NCBI GenBank assembly: GCA_015680685.1
Contig: MNCI01016265.1
Location: forward strand, 274,032-338,031
DNA: 64,000 bases
Source of the DNA: Gnetum montanum
Taxonomy: Eukaryota > Streptophyta > Gnetopsida > Gnetales > Gnetaceae
Reading direction: 5' to 3'
The notes under the pieces are model-generated. The model had not been told where the DNA came from. It searched no databases and saw only the letters and a program-made list of their open reading frames with translations. Within the stretch, counting starts at the first letter, position 1. Each line of letters begins with the position of its first letter. Shown here in pieces: positions 21,162 to 33,433 of the stretch. Position numbers and translations under genes: made by a program.

Positions 21162-22120
21162 TGATGAATCATTAGTTGGTTGGGTTATTTGATAAAAAGT
21201 CAACTTTTTGGTTGGCTCTGATAACAAGGCCCTAATAACAAGGCTCCAATATATTGGCTCTGATAACAAGGCCCTAATAACAAGGCTCTAATATCCTGGC
21301 TCTCATAACAAGGCCCTGACATCAGATCCCAAGAGGTGATGTCAGATATTTGACATCATAGGGTATATGTTTCCATATAAATATAGCGCTTGGGCTCATG
21401 ATTTTTAGTTAGTTTTGAATTAGTTTTTTCACTATTTTTTCAATAGAGTAGCCAAATTCTTGTAGTTTTATTTCATAATCTTAGAGAATAGTCAGTGAGT
21501 GCCCACAGAGTGGATCTAAGTTAGTTGTACAAAGTCTTATTCAATTGGCAATGTACTTGGACATATTTCATGAATGACAATAAGATCAAGATTGATTCTT
21601 ATTCATTGAAGCACTTTAACTTAGATTAGATTTACTTTCCATGTAATTTACTTTTCATTTGCTTACTTAATATTTACATTTTCATGCATGTTAATTAATT
21701 AAGCACATACATATAATCACTTCGAGCATACATATGACTCTTGGTAATCCTAGCAATGCTTAATGTTTGATAACCTAGCAGCATTAGATGTGTTCAGGAT
21801 GTGCACAGGAAGTGGGATTGGATACTTATGTTAGAATAGTTGATTATTAATTACTAATTAAATTAGTTAAATTGATTATAAATTGAGTTTTAGCCTATTG
21901 TTAATCATAGAACAATAAAATATAAAATAATAAAAATCATATTCCTCACTCTGGACTAAACCATATGTGACAAAGCTACGACTAGTCCAAGTGGGAAGAC
22001 AATGAGGTGCGATCAAGACATAGCAATCTATATGCCACAACTAGTCCCATATTTGATAGGATCATGCATTAATGCTTGTGATTCATATGGTTGGGCGTAG
22101 GGGTACCTCGCTACTCATTA
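21162..22120 (+). repeat. 3' LTR of A2 (959 bases)
   Basis: It starts TGATGAATCATTAG and ends CTACTCATTA, followed by the target duplication GATAC. The TATA box is at 21376-21384. It is longer than the 5' copy because of a tandem repeat in U3. Confidence 0.92.
21212..21319 (+). repeat. 42-43 base tandem repeat in A2 3' LTR U3
   Basis: The unit TTGGCTCTGATAACAAGGCC plus CTAATAACAAGGCTCYAATAT occurs at 21212-21253 and 21254-21296, with a partial third copy at 21297-21319. The 5' LTR has only a shorter version at about 7599-7660, so the number of units changed between the two LTRs. Confidence 0.75.
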
Positions 22121-22960
22121 GATACTAATAGAAGAAGATAAAAGCTAGTATAGATCATTGGAACTAAATTCAATCCACCATTGGTTAACAATGCTTGAAC
22201 TTTTCAAAGAGAAATAACAAATATATTCAAGAGGATCTAATCTAACAAAATAAATCCAAGGGTGGAAGCAAGAGAACCATGAATTTTTTGATGGAGCCTT
22301 GGGTAGGTACTATTCTCTATTGCAAAGATGCCTAGGCCCTAGATTTTCTCCAAAAGAGTAACTTTGTTACATTGTAGATGGGCTTTGTAAAAAAATGAGG
22401 GAAACCCTTAGGATCTATGCCCAAGGAAGATTACTAGAGTTGAGAGCCCATTAGATACAAAGGCTAATTGAGTAAGTGGTAAAAGAAGAAGAAGAGTTAT
22501 GAAAAAGGGAGAGTGTAGTGGAATATAACTAGGATCCAATCCTTCATAAGAAAGAGATCCATATTTATGATTAGCAAGAAGAGATAGCTCTTGATGAGAT
22601 CATTTCACATAAAACCTTAAAGAAAGGGTGGATAAGATGTGGGAGTTCATGGATGAAAATGTTACAACCAACTTGAAAATCATAGAGAAGAAGGTAAAGA
22701 AAATAGGATCAAGTGATTAAAACAAGAAGAGGAAAAAGAACAAGGAAATAGATAAGGATACTTATTGGCAAAAAGGATAAGAAGCTATAGTAGAAGAGGT
22801 TATAAACTTAAAATTAGAGGAGAAGGATGGATGTGACATTTTTTTAATATGAACATCATAAGGGTTATTGCCCAGTTATGTTACATCTACAATAAGCTAG
22901 GGATTTCTCTTTGAATCCAAAGTTTGTGAAAAAGAAAATACCCAAGAGATTATCTTATTT
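22121..22960 (+). pseudogene. A1 gag, second half
   Basis: This resumes the frame broken at 7547: LIEEDKS then YRSLELNSIHHWLTMLELFKEK (about 22127-22210), LGRYYSLLQRCLGPRFSPKE and DGLCKKMRETLRIYAQGRLLELRAH (to about 22450), matching 17729-18040 of A2. A decayed knuckle region follows near 22828-22870. Stops are frequent. Confidence 0.75.
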
Positions 22961-25900
22961 ACAAGGAATTATAGATAGTCCTACAAGTAACAATACTATC
23001 CAAGTGGAAGGAGGGAAGGGCTCTTACCTGGTGCAACTTGGAAGATGCCGTCACTAAACTAGAAATATTCCCATTACTAGTTGGACTTATGGATGTTATG
23101 TTCAATTTGTTTCTTTGAATGGTTCTACTACTCATACCTCAATGTACTATTACTATCCTCTTGAATACCATTAAACTACAACATTTTCTATGGGATCATC
23201 ATCCCATGCCTCTCATCATGTATCACATACTTAATACTATCATACTCTCCTCCAACATATGCCACAACCAATAATGTAGAAAGAATTAATATAACAACCT
23301 CAACAGGAGAATGTAACTTGTGTTGTCAACATACAAAAGCATAACAATGCTAGTAGCCCTCAGGATAATAGCTTTTCTTTATGATAGTTTCCACACATAA
23401 GAATAAAACTAGTAGACCTACTAGCTCATAAGAACTAGCACAAGAAGAACATGGTGTAACCTCCTTTCTAACAAAAATAATGTCTCCTAATCCAATGAAA
23501 ACACCAACAATCATAAACACTTCAACACAAAACATAAAAGTTGAGCATTAACCCATGGAGAGATAGAAAATTCTCCTAATAATGATAAAGGGTTCATTGT
23601 GGGTTGAATTTTTAAAATGTCAATAGAATCCCTATACCAGCCCATAGCAAACTTGAGGAACAAGTGTGTGCACAAAAATATGTCTACACAATAGTCACTA
23701 AACCAAAAGACATCCAGTAGCTAGAAAATGAGAGTACCAAATAGTTCAAAAGATCCATGAAAACATCCAACATACTTATAAGCTCTTGTCTTAGGAAAAT
23801 GAACCAACTAGAGAACTTAGAACATTATACCTTACACTTTGACTATACATTAGAAGAAAATGTTAAATAAGGAGATTTAAGAACTAAAATAGAAAATCAA
23901 AAAGAAAACATATTTGGACCCTATAAAAAGAAAATACCTTCTAAGCTAGTTGAATATGTGTCTCCAAATGATTGAAACCTTCTTATCATTAATGTTAAAT
24001 GTGCTAACAGGTGAAAAATTAAATTGCTAAAGATGATAAATGGGAAAATTATGGCGTATAATCAAGGGAGTGTATGGTCAATTTTCTAAATGCTTGCCCA
24101 TGTGTTTAGTTATAGGGAAGGTGCTCCATCTTGAATCAAGAATGGATAAGCATATTTTGACTTTTTTTTTTACAATTTTTTATTATTTTTCTACTTTTTG
24201 ACAATTTCTTATTTCTTCAAAATTTTCCAATTCCTAATACATTTTCTATTTCTTGTTATTTTTCCTTTATTTGTAATTTTCTCTTTTCTTGAGTCATTTT
24301 GTTTGTGTTTTATGGATATTTACTATGTTTTTTTTAATAATGTTGCTAGTCATGATGCAAAAGTCACCACTATGTATTTTGTATTTAACCTATGCTATCA
24401 AGATGATTAGGTAAATAATCATGTAAATTAGTGAGACCACATCATCCATCCTTCTAGTTTCTATAAATAAGAGGTCTTTATGAGGAAATAAATATGGTTC
24501 TTCTCACATGAAACTAAAATTAACTAATGATCATTATGTCTTGAAGAAATGGGGAACAAGTGGAAATGGAAAAGGGTGTGACCTCAAGAGGATTTGTTAG
24601 TTTCTCTTCTTAAATTTCTTCTTAAGATCTATGACTCCTCATAGAACGTATCACCACTCCTCTTGTAGGTTGTAAAAGAAAGTATAGATTTGTAATGTAT
24701 GATTCTTATTAAAAAAAAGCCAAAAAAATGGAAATAAACACACTTATCTAAAGATCTCTTAGGATACAAGCATTGGTTATGGGGCTAGAAAGACATGTTA
24801 CCCATGCTTGAAGGTATCTCTATAACTAAGGCCCTAATTTCTTTCTTAATAATTTTTAAAACTATTTTCTTCCTCTCTTTTCTTCTCTTTTTGAAGTAAT
24901 GCTTGTTCTCTATGGTTGTTGTGAACTCATGATGATAGGTGGGGTGGGGCACATCAATGTAAGGCCATTGTTAATGGTATTGACTTGGTTTGAAACTTGG
25001 ATGGATAGTTATGGTGATCATCTTAATTACTATTAACACAAGAACCTATTGTGGACATGGTAAGGTACCTCATGCCCTAATCTTTACAATCCCTTCTCAT
25101 CTCATTGTTCACCTCATTGTTGCATACAATTATGTACCTAATGGCTTTGTATAGTCTAATGTAAGATCATAGCCAAGGTGGTTGTGTGTTGTTTAGAACA
25201 CAAGAATGATCTATATTTAACTTCTTAGGTATCCATAGACATCTATAGAAGTAGTTATGCGAGGGCATTGTGGTCTGAACTAAAAACCTTACATCTTCAA
25301 GGAAATTGTGGGAAACTTCTTTAAATTTATGCATGATTTTGAGACTACTCATCAATTTCAATTAATATTTTAATGCTTTTATATTAATTTTTCTCTAAAT
25401 TAAATATTTCTTGATCATTTTGAAACCACATGTTTTTCAATATTCTAATGCATTTGCAATATCTTTCAAACTAGACCTTTGATTTTAGTTTAAAAAATTG
25501 TGAGCTTTTGGAGTTGAGCTCATTTTTCATGGAGGCTATGGATGTAATTTTTGAATTTTTTTTCTAACACCCCATTTTCAAACATTACGGTGATTGATAG
25601 TAAAAATAATCAAAATGTCCTTAGAAACTTGATGATTTTAGTTACTTGAAAGCCTTGGAGAATATTATTTTGTAATCATCTTGAGCCTAAACGCTGAAAT
25701 TTTTTTGAATTTTATGCTAAGAATTTAGAAAGGGTTAATCATTCAAGAAAAATTTCCAAATCTATTGTTGATCCTTTGGTGATTGTAGATGGTGCTAAAG
25801 GGAATGCCTAAGATTAATGGTCTTTTACAAGGAAAGGAAAAAAGACCAAGAAGAGGACATGTCCATGGACAAATAGTAGATACAAGAGTTAAAGCTCAAA

Positions 25901-26244
25901 CATCACATGTATGCAGCTTAGAAAACCATGGGTTAAGGAGGATAAATTTTAGTTCATCCTTCAAAAAGTTATGCATAAAAGAGAAGCACCAACCTAATAG
26001 CCAATGCTTGAAAAAAATCATGAAGATTCATCATTGATAGATTTTTTGAACACTTCTACAATTTTATAAACTATGGAGTCTATCCAATCTCTTTGTCATT
26101 TTGTAATACATCAACTCAAATAAGATTTTGTAATGCAACACTCAAGTTTTGTAATGGTTATCAATCTAGTGTTGGTCACCCTACAATTTTTGTAATGGAG
26201 CTTTGTCCATTTATATATAACTTGAGGATGAATTTTTAGTTAGT
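22961..26244 (+). other. A1 non-coding 3' region
   Basis: This is collinear with the tail of A2 gag and its non-coding region (19018-21150). It holds the T-rich tract (24160-24340) and the conserved block at 24788-24815. The second block is present only in its first half (25217-25280): about 55 bases including the TTTGGGG core are missing compared with A2. No other coding sequence is seen. Confidence 0.65.
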
Positions 26245-26254
26245 TATGGGGGTA

Positions 26255-27066
26255 TGACGAAGTCCAAGTTCGATTAGCTACATTGATGCATGCCCATTGA
26301 CATAGCTTGGTTAATACATCCTCATTGACACATCCTTGGATATGTTGGTGCATATGCATTGACACTAATACTTCTTAAGCCTATAAATATGTGAACATCC
26401 ACTACGTATTGGGCACCATTTGGTCAATAGTGTAGCCAAACTCTTGTAGTTTTCTTCCAAAATCTCAAAAAATAGTTAATGAGTGCCTGTAGCATGGATT
26501 TGATGCAATTATACATCATTTTATTCAACTAATAATAGATTTATTTTCAATGCAATTTACTTTCTATGAACTTAGTTAATATTTATATTTTCATTCATAT
26601 TAATCAACAAGTGAAATGAACATGACCATTTTTGAGCATAAATGTGTAGTTACTTGGTAATTCCAGTAGTGTTATTGCTTGGTTTGCCCAATAGCATAAG
26701 ACTTGGTAATCCTAGCAATGGGCACATGTGTTCAAGACATGTACAAAAAGCTAGAAACAAGCACTCATCACCCTTAGGATAGTCTAGGATTTATCTTCTT
26801 GTTATTAGTTAGATTAATTAAATAATTAATTTTCATGTTTTTATATAGCTTATCCATAACTGCACAACATCAATAATCATATGCCTTACTTTGGGCTAAA
26901 CCATATGTGATAAGGCTACCACTAGTCCAAGTAAGAAGATAATGACTTATGATAAACACTTAATGATCTATATATCACACTAGTTCTATCTACAAAATTT
27001 GACCAGATTGCATATAAATGCTTGTGATTCATATGGTTGTGTATAGGAAACACTTCCCACTCATCA
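26255..27066 (+). repeat. 3' LTR of A1 (812 bases)
   Basis: It starts TGACGAAGTCC after a purine tract TATGGGGGTA (26245-26254) and ends CCCACTCATCA. The TATA box is at 26382-26390. The U3 differs from A2: short repeats of CATTGACA and GATGCAT type replace the GGCTCTGATAACAAGG repeats. Confidence 0.85.
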
Positions 27067-28238
27067 ATGATGAAGATTCTTGACATAAGATCAATAAGAA
27101 GCAACAAGATGAAGATCTTTCATAAGTGAGACCACTTTCTTGCTCTAATATAAATATTGGTATTAAGCCATAGCTCTCTATCTTGAATCCTTTTGCTATT
27201 ATAAGTTTAAGATATTGAAAAGTGATGTAGATATTGTTAGAATTAGGACCTTCTTTCCTACTAATAATTAATTTTCTTCACTTATTATTTTCAATGTACC
27301 AATTCGAAGGTTGTTCACCTAAGTAGATAGTTCTAAAATCAGAAAGTTTGTTTCTTTCTATATATTCTTTTCGATGATAGCTACTAAGTATTAAGCTTGT
27401 GATGTACTTTGAATTTTCTTTGCTCATTATTAATGTTTTTTTTGGAATATAACATCCTTACTTTGGAAAAATACTTTATTTTGCATTGAAAAAATATAGT
27501 TTAAACATTTTATGATATTTTAATTTACATCCTTACCCATGAACCTATCCCTAGTCTTTGCAAATACTTATGCATTAAAACACATTTTCAATTGCGAATC
27601 CTTGATTCTAAGAATTGGATTCATTTGATGCATAGCCATTATCTAATTGAAAGATGGAAAAAAATTAAAGGTTGAAAAGTAATACATATTAAAATTACAC
27701 ATGAATATTAGATTTTATGATACTCATCCTTCTTTATAGGTATCACAGAATTAGCACATCAAGTTATCATACATTTATGTAATATTATCTCATATTATTT
27801 ATCTTTGATAGAACCTTAATGAAAAGATTGTTTGATTAGATTTTTTTTTTGTATTTGAGCATAATCAAAATATATAAAGGGTAAGGTGGAAGGGCCTGAG
27901 GTGGTCTAAAAAAAAATATGTAAAAGATAATTCTCCATAGTATGCATCACGTAACTTGTAATATTAAACATTTATATATATCCACATGTTTATTTTTAAG
28001 AAAAATAGCTATGTTTATATCTATAGTTATAATTTTGTATATTAGTTCAAATTATTTTAACTATGAATGTATAGAAATATCCCTTGAACCATCAATGAAT
28101 TGGGCTTAAACTAAACTAAATCATTTAAAGTTTTGTTTCTAATAAAATTAAAGTAATTTAGGCATAACTCACTTCTTTAGAGTATGCAATTTATGATTTG
28201 AAAGTTAAAAATTTGATTTTGAGTATGAACTATAGTGT
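27067..28238. other. Unassigned AT-rich DNA between A1 and B
   Basis: This stretch of 1.2 kb has no recognisable gene, LTR or repeat. Only short open frames and a few A or T runs are visible. It may be old intergenic sequence or a retroelement decayed past recognition. Confidence 0.6.
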
Positions 28239-29106
28239 TGATGAGTGGTTGGGTATCCCTACACTCAACCATACGAATACAAGTGTTTCATGCACAATCC
28301 GGTCAAACTTCATAGACGGGCTAGTTGTGGTATCCAGATAGTTACTTGTTGATCACAGTTCGCTGTCTTCCCACTTGGACTAGTAATTGCTTTATCATGT
28401 ATGGTTTAGTCCAGAGTGAGGTGTATGATATGTTTCTAAACTAATGCTACTCCTGAAGATAAGAGGAAAAGGGAGGGAGGGAGCTAAGCTAAGAGGAGAT
28501 AGGGGAAAAGAGTCTAAACTAGCCTAAGTGCGATGAGCATCTATTCCTTAATCATTTGTACACATCTTAGGCCTTATGCATGACTACCACTAGGATTACC
28601 AAGCGCATGGCCCAAGTACGCTACTGGGATACCAAGTAGTCACACGTAGATGCTCGTGATCAAGTCGTACTCATTCCGCATTTAAGGAGTTTAGGGTGAA
28701 GAGATATTAACTACAAAAAAAATAATTAAATAGTTAAACTAAGTGGATGCTGCAATGATTAAGTAATCTCGATATTTATTTCTGGTCATGTGCATGTCTA
28801 GGTACATCACACTCAAATAAAGGATGTCATAAATTACAATCATCACATTGTGGGCATGAACTGGGAGAAAGGGTTGAGAGGAAAAAGTAACAAAAAGACT
28901 CTAACTAAATTGACTCCTAAAACTAACCAAAGACTGCTAAAAAAATGACTCCCTTCCCATGCGCCTACATGTGCATTTATAGGTCTACACAGGAGTTGTG
29001 ATATCGCGTATCTGATATCCTAACCTAGCTGTGATATTGTGTACCTAATATCGAGGCTTCAATATCGGGGGTTCGATATCACAGCTTGATAAATTATGAT
29101 TCATCA
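28239..29106 (-). repeat. 3' LTR of B (868 bases, reversed)
   Basis: Read on the plus strand it starts TGATGAGTGGTTGGG and ends GATTCATCA, the reverse of the family's TGATGA...TCATCA ends. Its U3 (about 28990-29100) repeats GATATC-containing units. A TATAAAT box in reverse lies at about 28975-28981. Confidence 0.88.
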
Positions 29107-29117
29107 TACCCCCACAA
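29107..29117 (-). promoter_or_regulatory. Polypurine tract of B
   Basis: TACCCCCACAA on the plus strand reads TTGTGGGGGTA on the minus strand, directly before the 3' LTR. It matches the tracts of A1 and A2. Confidence 0.65.
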
Positions 29118-29305
29118 TTGAATGACAACTCGTCCTCGAGTCAAAAATGAGAACAAGCTCCATTTATTACACAATGGATAGGTATGGGATTATTGGTTAA
29201 CTAATGATTTATTCATGCCATAGTGGAGAACTCAATAGGACAAAATTGGGACACAACATACAATTACAAAATTGCAAAGTTGCAAAATTGTAAACTTTAT
29301 TTGGC

Positions 29306-32089
29306 TCATGTGGTTCCAGGTGGCGGTGGCTCCTCCATGGGTTACTTCCCCTTGTGTTTTGCTCTAGGTTTTAGGATTTGATGACATTGAAGTAGTGCCT
29401 AGAGCTTCTCCTCTTTCGTTCAGGGATGCTGTGCTGTCCATGCTGATGCTCTAATGCTTGATGGGGTCAGCACCTCCTATGGGCATGGTAGTTGCAGGAA
29501 CATCTTATTTGCCTTGATGTACCAGGCTGCAAACAACCATCGTTCCTCCTCGTAGGCTTTGGCTTTGTCCCTGTACTCCTGAAAATCTATAAGCCATTGA
29601 GCCAAGTCGATTGCGACATCTTTTTATCCTTGGTAGCTTACTTTAACCACCTCCTATTCAGAATTTGCTACTTCCAGCTTTTACAATGTTTTCTTGTGTT
29701 CTACAAGTTCTGCTTCATACTTGGCATAGGTGGTAGCTACCTATCTCACGAGCTCTATCCTCGGGTGCCCTGCTGTCAACATGGCTAGATTGGCATACTG
29801 TAGATTTTCCAACTCGATGTACTCTATGAGATCCTAAATCTGCAAGTCCTAGCTTTTAAGTTCCACCTGGTGGGCAAATGCATATGTATCCAATATGGCC
29901 CGCCAATCAGTGTGTTGAGCACTAAAAGTATTGATGTGGGCCTTGGCCATATGGATCTCTTTTTTGATAACTTGCTTGTACATTCCCATCTAGTCTCAGA
30001 AATGCTCCTTTAATTTTTCATGCTGCTTGGCCTTATTTTTCTAAGCGTTTATTTCGATGGCCATCTTCTGATGGATGGCGCGTTCCTCCTTCATTGAGAG
30101 GGTTTGATTTTCTCTAGCCAAATGGTTCATGTCCTGGTTGACCCTAATCAACTGTTATCACAACCGTTGAAAATTTTCTTCGAGAACATTCTTTTGTTTC
30201 TCCACAGAGGTCAACTAAAGATTTTCGACAACAAGTTGTTTATTTTCTTCTTATAAGGCCTTGAGTACCTTGGCGTGCACGTAGGTTTGCACTTGTGCCT
30301 TGGAGGCATCCCAGTTAACCTTCTCTTTTTCCTTTGCCACTCTTTTATTGTTTGCCAATAATTTGTTAAGTTGCTCTGTCCTGAAGGTATCTAGCTGGTT
30401 TATAGGAATGAATTGAGAGGGTTCCCGCTGTGCAGCTTGTAGGGTTACGAGCCTTTCTTGTAGTCTTGCTAATTCTGCTTCTGTGTGCTTGACCCTTATC
30501 TCTATCATGACTAGCTTCCCTTTGGTGGAGATGAGGTTTGATTGTGCTATCGTAACATCTTGTGGGATGTCAAACAAGGATGTCATCACCTATCCTATTT
30601 GTAGTAATCAATCAAGCAGATCGTCATGCTTTGCAGGAGTCATTAAGGGACTGACCAGAGTTTGAGCATCTCGTGCTCTTGTGAAATTTTTTGGTGGCAC
30701 AATAGGGATGTTAAAAGATTCTTTGATGTGGTCTATGACCACCTGTGTGGCTCCCGTTGCATCTTGGTGCCACATGACCACTACTATGGCCCCTTTATTA
30801 GTCTCAAATTGCACCTAAAAGGATGCAGCATTCCCTAAAATCTGTTGCCACCAATGAGTCTTCCCTCCTCCTATTTGAATGGACACCTTACCCTGTGCAC
30901 GATCTATAGAGATAGTGGGCTATACGGTATCATCAATGATGCGAAAGAGATTTGCATCATCACAACTTCCCCAATTGACCATCTCAGCGATGGCCTTGAG
31001 ATTGCTCATCGATAGTCAGTAATCCTATGGTGGTGGCAGTGGTTGATCTCGCTAGCTCATGTTGGGCCCTGCTTCTTATTGTTGACTGGGTCCTGTGCTT
31101 GGAAGTTGGCTAGGCCTTGCAAGTTGAGTTATAGTGGGCCGCACCATCTATTCTTGCTCTTGTTCTGGCTCCAACGACTCACCAGCACTTTTTCTTGTAG
31201 CTGGTGGCTTCAGTAGTTTGGTGCACGAAGCATTTTGGGCTCTTCTGAGGACATCATTCTTGTATCCTCGAATACTAGCACGCTTGCACAACTTCCTGAT
31301 GAAACAAGGGAAGGGCAATGCAAACTTCCCTATCTTGCATTTTTCAAAACGCCTTAAGATCTCCATGAGATATAGATAAGGCATGTTAGCATTAACCTTT
31401 CCCATCAATATCACACATCCTCTTGCCTCATATGTTGAAATTTTGTTTAATCCTTTTATGGGAAAGATGTGATAAGTTCCAATTTTAAAGTATATCTTCT
31501 CTTCCAACGTCAACTCTCCATAGGTCTTATCTTCTTTCCTGTACATCCTATCTAACCAAACCCTTCACGCATCAGCATCAAAGCGAGTAGATAGATGAGC
31601 AACCTTTGGCCCTATGTTCGAAAGGTTTAACACTTCCAAAATGACTTTGATGAAAAAATCAATAGACACACCACAAATGTCAACTGTGGTGCCTTCTTCT
31701 TTATTGTGCCAAAATTGGTACATTTCTCCTAAGTACTAGGCACTGCTTTTGGAGAGGATAGGCCATAATGGAGACCCTTTGAGGTGGTCCCTAATGGCCT
31801 CAGGAGAGAATTCTGTGAAGGGTCCAAAGTTTAATTCCATGATCACTGTAGCTGATGTGGACCTTTCACGGATGGCCTGAACACACTCCAGGTGCAACGT
31901 GAGGTGTTGTCCCTATTCAGGTGCTACAATAGCTCCTCCTTCTACCTACCCTGATTGTATAGTGGTAGGGGATTCTTGATAAATACTGAACAATTTCTCC
32001 TCCTACTCTGCACGTTGCCTTTCACCTCTCCTGGGTCGCTTGGCCACAACTTGAGAGGGACCTTCTTGTTGTCCATGCTTTGGGGCCAT
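29306..32089 (-). pseudogene. Accessory ORF of element B (about 927 codons, single frame with stops)
   Basis: From ATG at 32089 to TGA at 29308-29306 the distance is exactly 928 codons, and every recognisable piece lies in this one frame, interrupted only by point stops. It begins MAPKHGQQEGPSQVVAKRPR. A first domain (residues about 80-310) reads FGPFTEFSPEAI, VDICGVSIDFF, then KEDKTYGELTLEEKIYF, GTYHIFPIKGLN, ALPFPCFIRKLCKR. Its layout resembles the 'putative plant transposon protein' domain (Pfam Transposase_32) seen in plant gypsy elements; this is my inference. After a charged linker, residues about 490-900 are rich in K, E, Q and L with heptad-like spacing, suggesting coiled coils. It ends ...EEPPPPGTT, as in D. 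No signal peptide or membrane segment is apparent. Confidence 0.7.
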
Positions 32090-32140
32090 CTGCAATCACA
32101 CGGGGCCAATCATTAGTAAGGTTACTTACCAAAGTTAAGT
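32090..32140 (-). promoter_or_regulatory. 3' splice site immediately before the accessory ORF of B
   Basis: On the minus strand the sequence reads CTTACTAATGATTGG, CCCCGTGTGATTGCAG, then ATGGCCCC. ACTAAT is a good branch-point match about 28 bases before the CAG. Element D has the same arrangement (TTGCTTGATTACAG, then ATGGCCCC). The ATG is the first codon after the AG. The 5' donor was not identified. Confidence 0.65.
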
Positions 32141-32568
32141 TATACCTTACTTCTTGCCTTAATGAGTTCATTCTTATTCTGTGTGAATTTAAGTTAGGAA
32201 TTTTTATGGAAATTTCGCCAAAAGGTTTTAGTATTTGGCCCTCTTTACCTAGGTGGCCTCAGAGTTTTAATTCCTTGGTATAGATGAGGAGATAAAATTA
32301 TTTTTGGCACTTATAACTAATTACCCTTGATAATGTCCTTTGGGCGATAATGAATTCTAGAAAATTTATGCACAATTCAGCATGTACCCCTTCCCCATGA
32401 CTAAGCTGAACACTTCGGGTTCAAGTAGGTTCAGACGGAATGAAAATCAGAGTGCTAGCAAGCAAGTTATGGCTGGTAGATTGAGAGGTGTGCAAGTTGC
32501 AAGTCACAGAAGAAAATTTGAAAAACTCCCCTATATGAATAGTTGCAAATGATGTTGATGTGCATTGA

Positions 32569-32580
32569 GGGGGGGGGGGG
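32569..32580. repeat. Run of 12 G
   Basis: A homopolymer between the accessory ORF and the conserved block of B. It is of no evident function and prone to sequencing error. Confidence 0.9.
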
Positions 32581-32883
32581 ATCGTACCCTACCAAAATTT
32601 AGGGATTTGATATATCTAATAAAGTTTTTAAAATTTTATATTATAAATTAAGGACTTTAGATAGATGTATAGGGTCCAGGGTAATGTCGATTAGATTGGA
32701 AGACACAGAAAAAGTATAATGGTGTAAATTCTAGTAGTAAAGTTCATGAAGAGTATGAGGAAATAGGACATGTATTGGTACATAGGAACATTTACCAGAA
32801 GGATAATGGTAAGGGAAAGAATATTGTAATATGGGGAACGTGTAATATGATGGGATGGTGATGTGAAACAAGTACAAATTATG

Positions 32884-32968
32884 AAAGTCATGCAAGTGGG
32901 TCCTCCCCAAAGCAGGTTCCAACCTATAATGCCCTTGCGTCCGTAGGCATTAGAAGGGTTAAATGTAA
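32884..32968 (-). other. Conserved non-coding block 2 in B
   Basis: Read on the minus strand it contains CATTTAACCCTTCTAATGCC, GCAAGGGCATTATAGG and TTTGGGGAGGACCCACTTG, in the same order as A2 (20095-20194) and D (52080-51978, minus). It lies upstream of the accessory ORF in B and D, and in A2 it is present although no accessory ORF follows. Confidence 0.7.
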
Positions 32969-33122
32969 TCTACACCGATGCAACAACAAACACACATGCT
33001 AAATACCACCATGATGAGATATGAATTCTATGCTACACAAGACACAAGTCAAAAATACATGAACAACAAGATGAGGTGAATTGTAGAAGGGATTGCAGAG
33101 ATTGGGACATGAGGTAACTAAC

Positions 33123-33250
33123 TCAAGGCATAATGAATCTCGCGTGTAAGGCATGATTAGTGTGTCATTTGTTGATCACTCCAAAATCAAGGCATAATGA
33201 ATCTCGTGTGTAAGGCATGATTAGTGTGTCATTTGCCGATAAGTCCAAAA
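33123..33250. repeat. 64-base tandem duplication in B
   Basis: Two adjacent units, 33123-33186 and 33187-33250, both run from TCAAGGCATAATGAATCTCG to TCCAAAA and differ at a few bases. It is a local duplication in non-coding sequence, absent from the matching place in D. Confidence 0.85.
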
Positions 33251-33433
33251 TTAGGACCAAGCCCATTCCTTCGATCAATGACATCGCATTACTTCTTCCC
33301 ATGATGGAAAACCATAAGAGCACTGTGATAGCAAGGCATATGATCACTTGGCATTTCATCCAAGGGAGGAGTGATTTTGCTTTGTGACAAACATGTTTTT
33401 TTTGAAGTATTGCTTAATCTAGAGAAGTCGCCT

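Larger units (their letters stand above)
7548..22120 (+). mobile_element. Element A2, Athila-like non-autonomous LTR retrotransposon inserted in A1 gag
   Basis: It has LTRs at 7548-16866 (split by element T) and 21162-22120. Both begin TGATGAAT, and the ends are ...ACTCATCA and ...ACTCATTA. The target duplication is exact: GATAC at 7543-7547 and again at 22121-22125, and the host gag reads on across it. Without T the element is about 6.2 kb: LTR of 0.92 kb, internal region of 4.3 kb, LTR of 0.96 kb. The internal part has a decayed gag-type region (16999-19017) followed by about 2.1 kb without recognisable genes. No RT or integrase was seen. It belongs to the same family as A1, B, C and D. Confidence 0.92.
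1..27066 (+). mobile_element. Element A1, Athila-like LTR retrotransposon (5' end outside window), hosting three nested insertions
   Basis: This is the outermost element of the nest. Its own sequence is 1-51, 435-499, about 7054-7547, 22121-26254 and the 3' LTR 26255-27066. The pieces were joined by comparison with the uninterrupted paralogues at 16999-19017 (plus) and 40559-38300 (minus): each break falls inside a stretch that is continuous there. It has a gag-type ORF remnant followed by long non-coding sequence and no recognisable RT, RNase H or integrase, so it looks non-autonomous. The coding parts have many stops and frameshifts, so it is the oldest layer. The 5' LTR and the left target duplication lie outside the window. 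Confidence 0.8.

Noticed and set aside
27067-28238. A possible further LTR between A1 and B
   Set aside because: No TGATGA/TCATCA ends, primer site or U3/TATA pattern could be found; left as unassigned.
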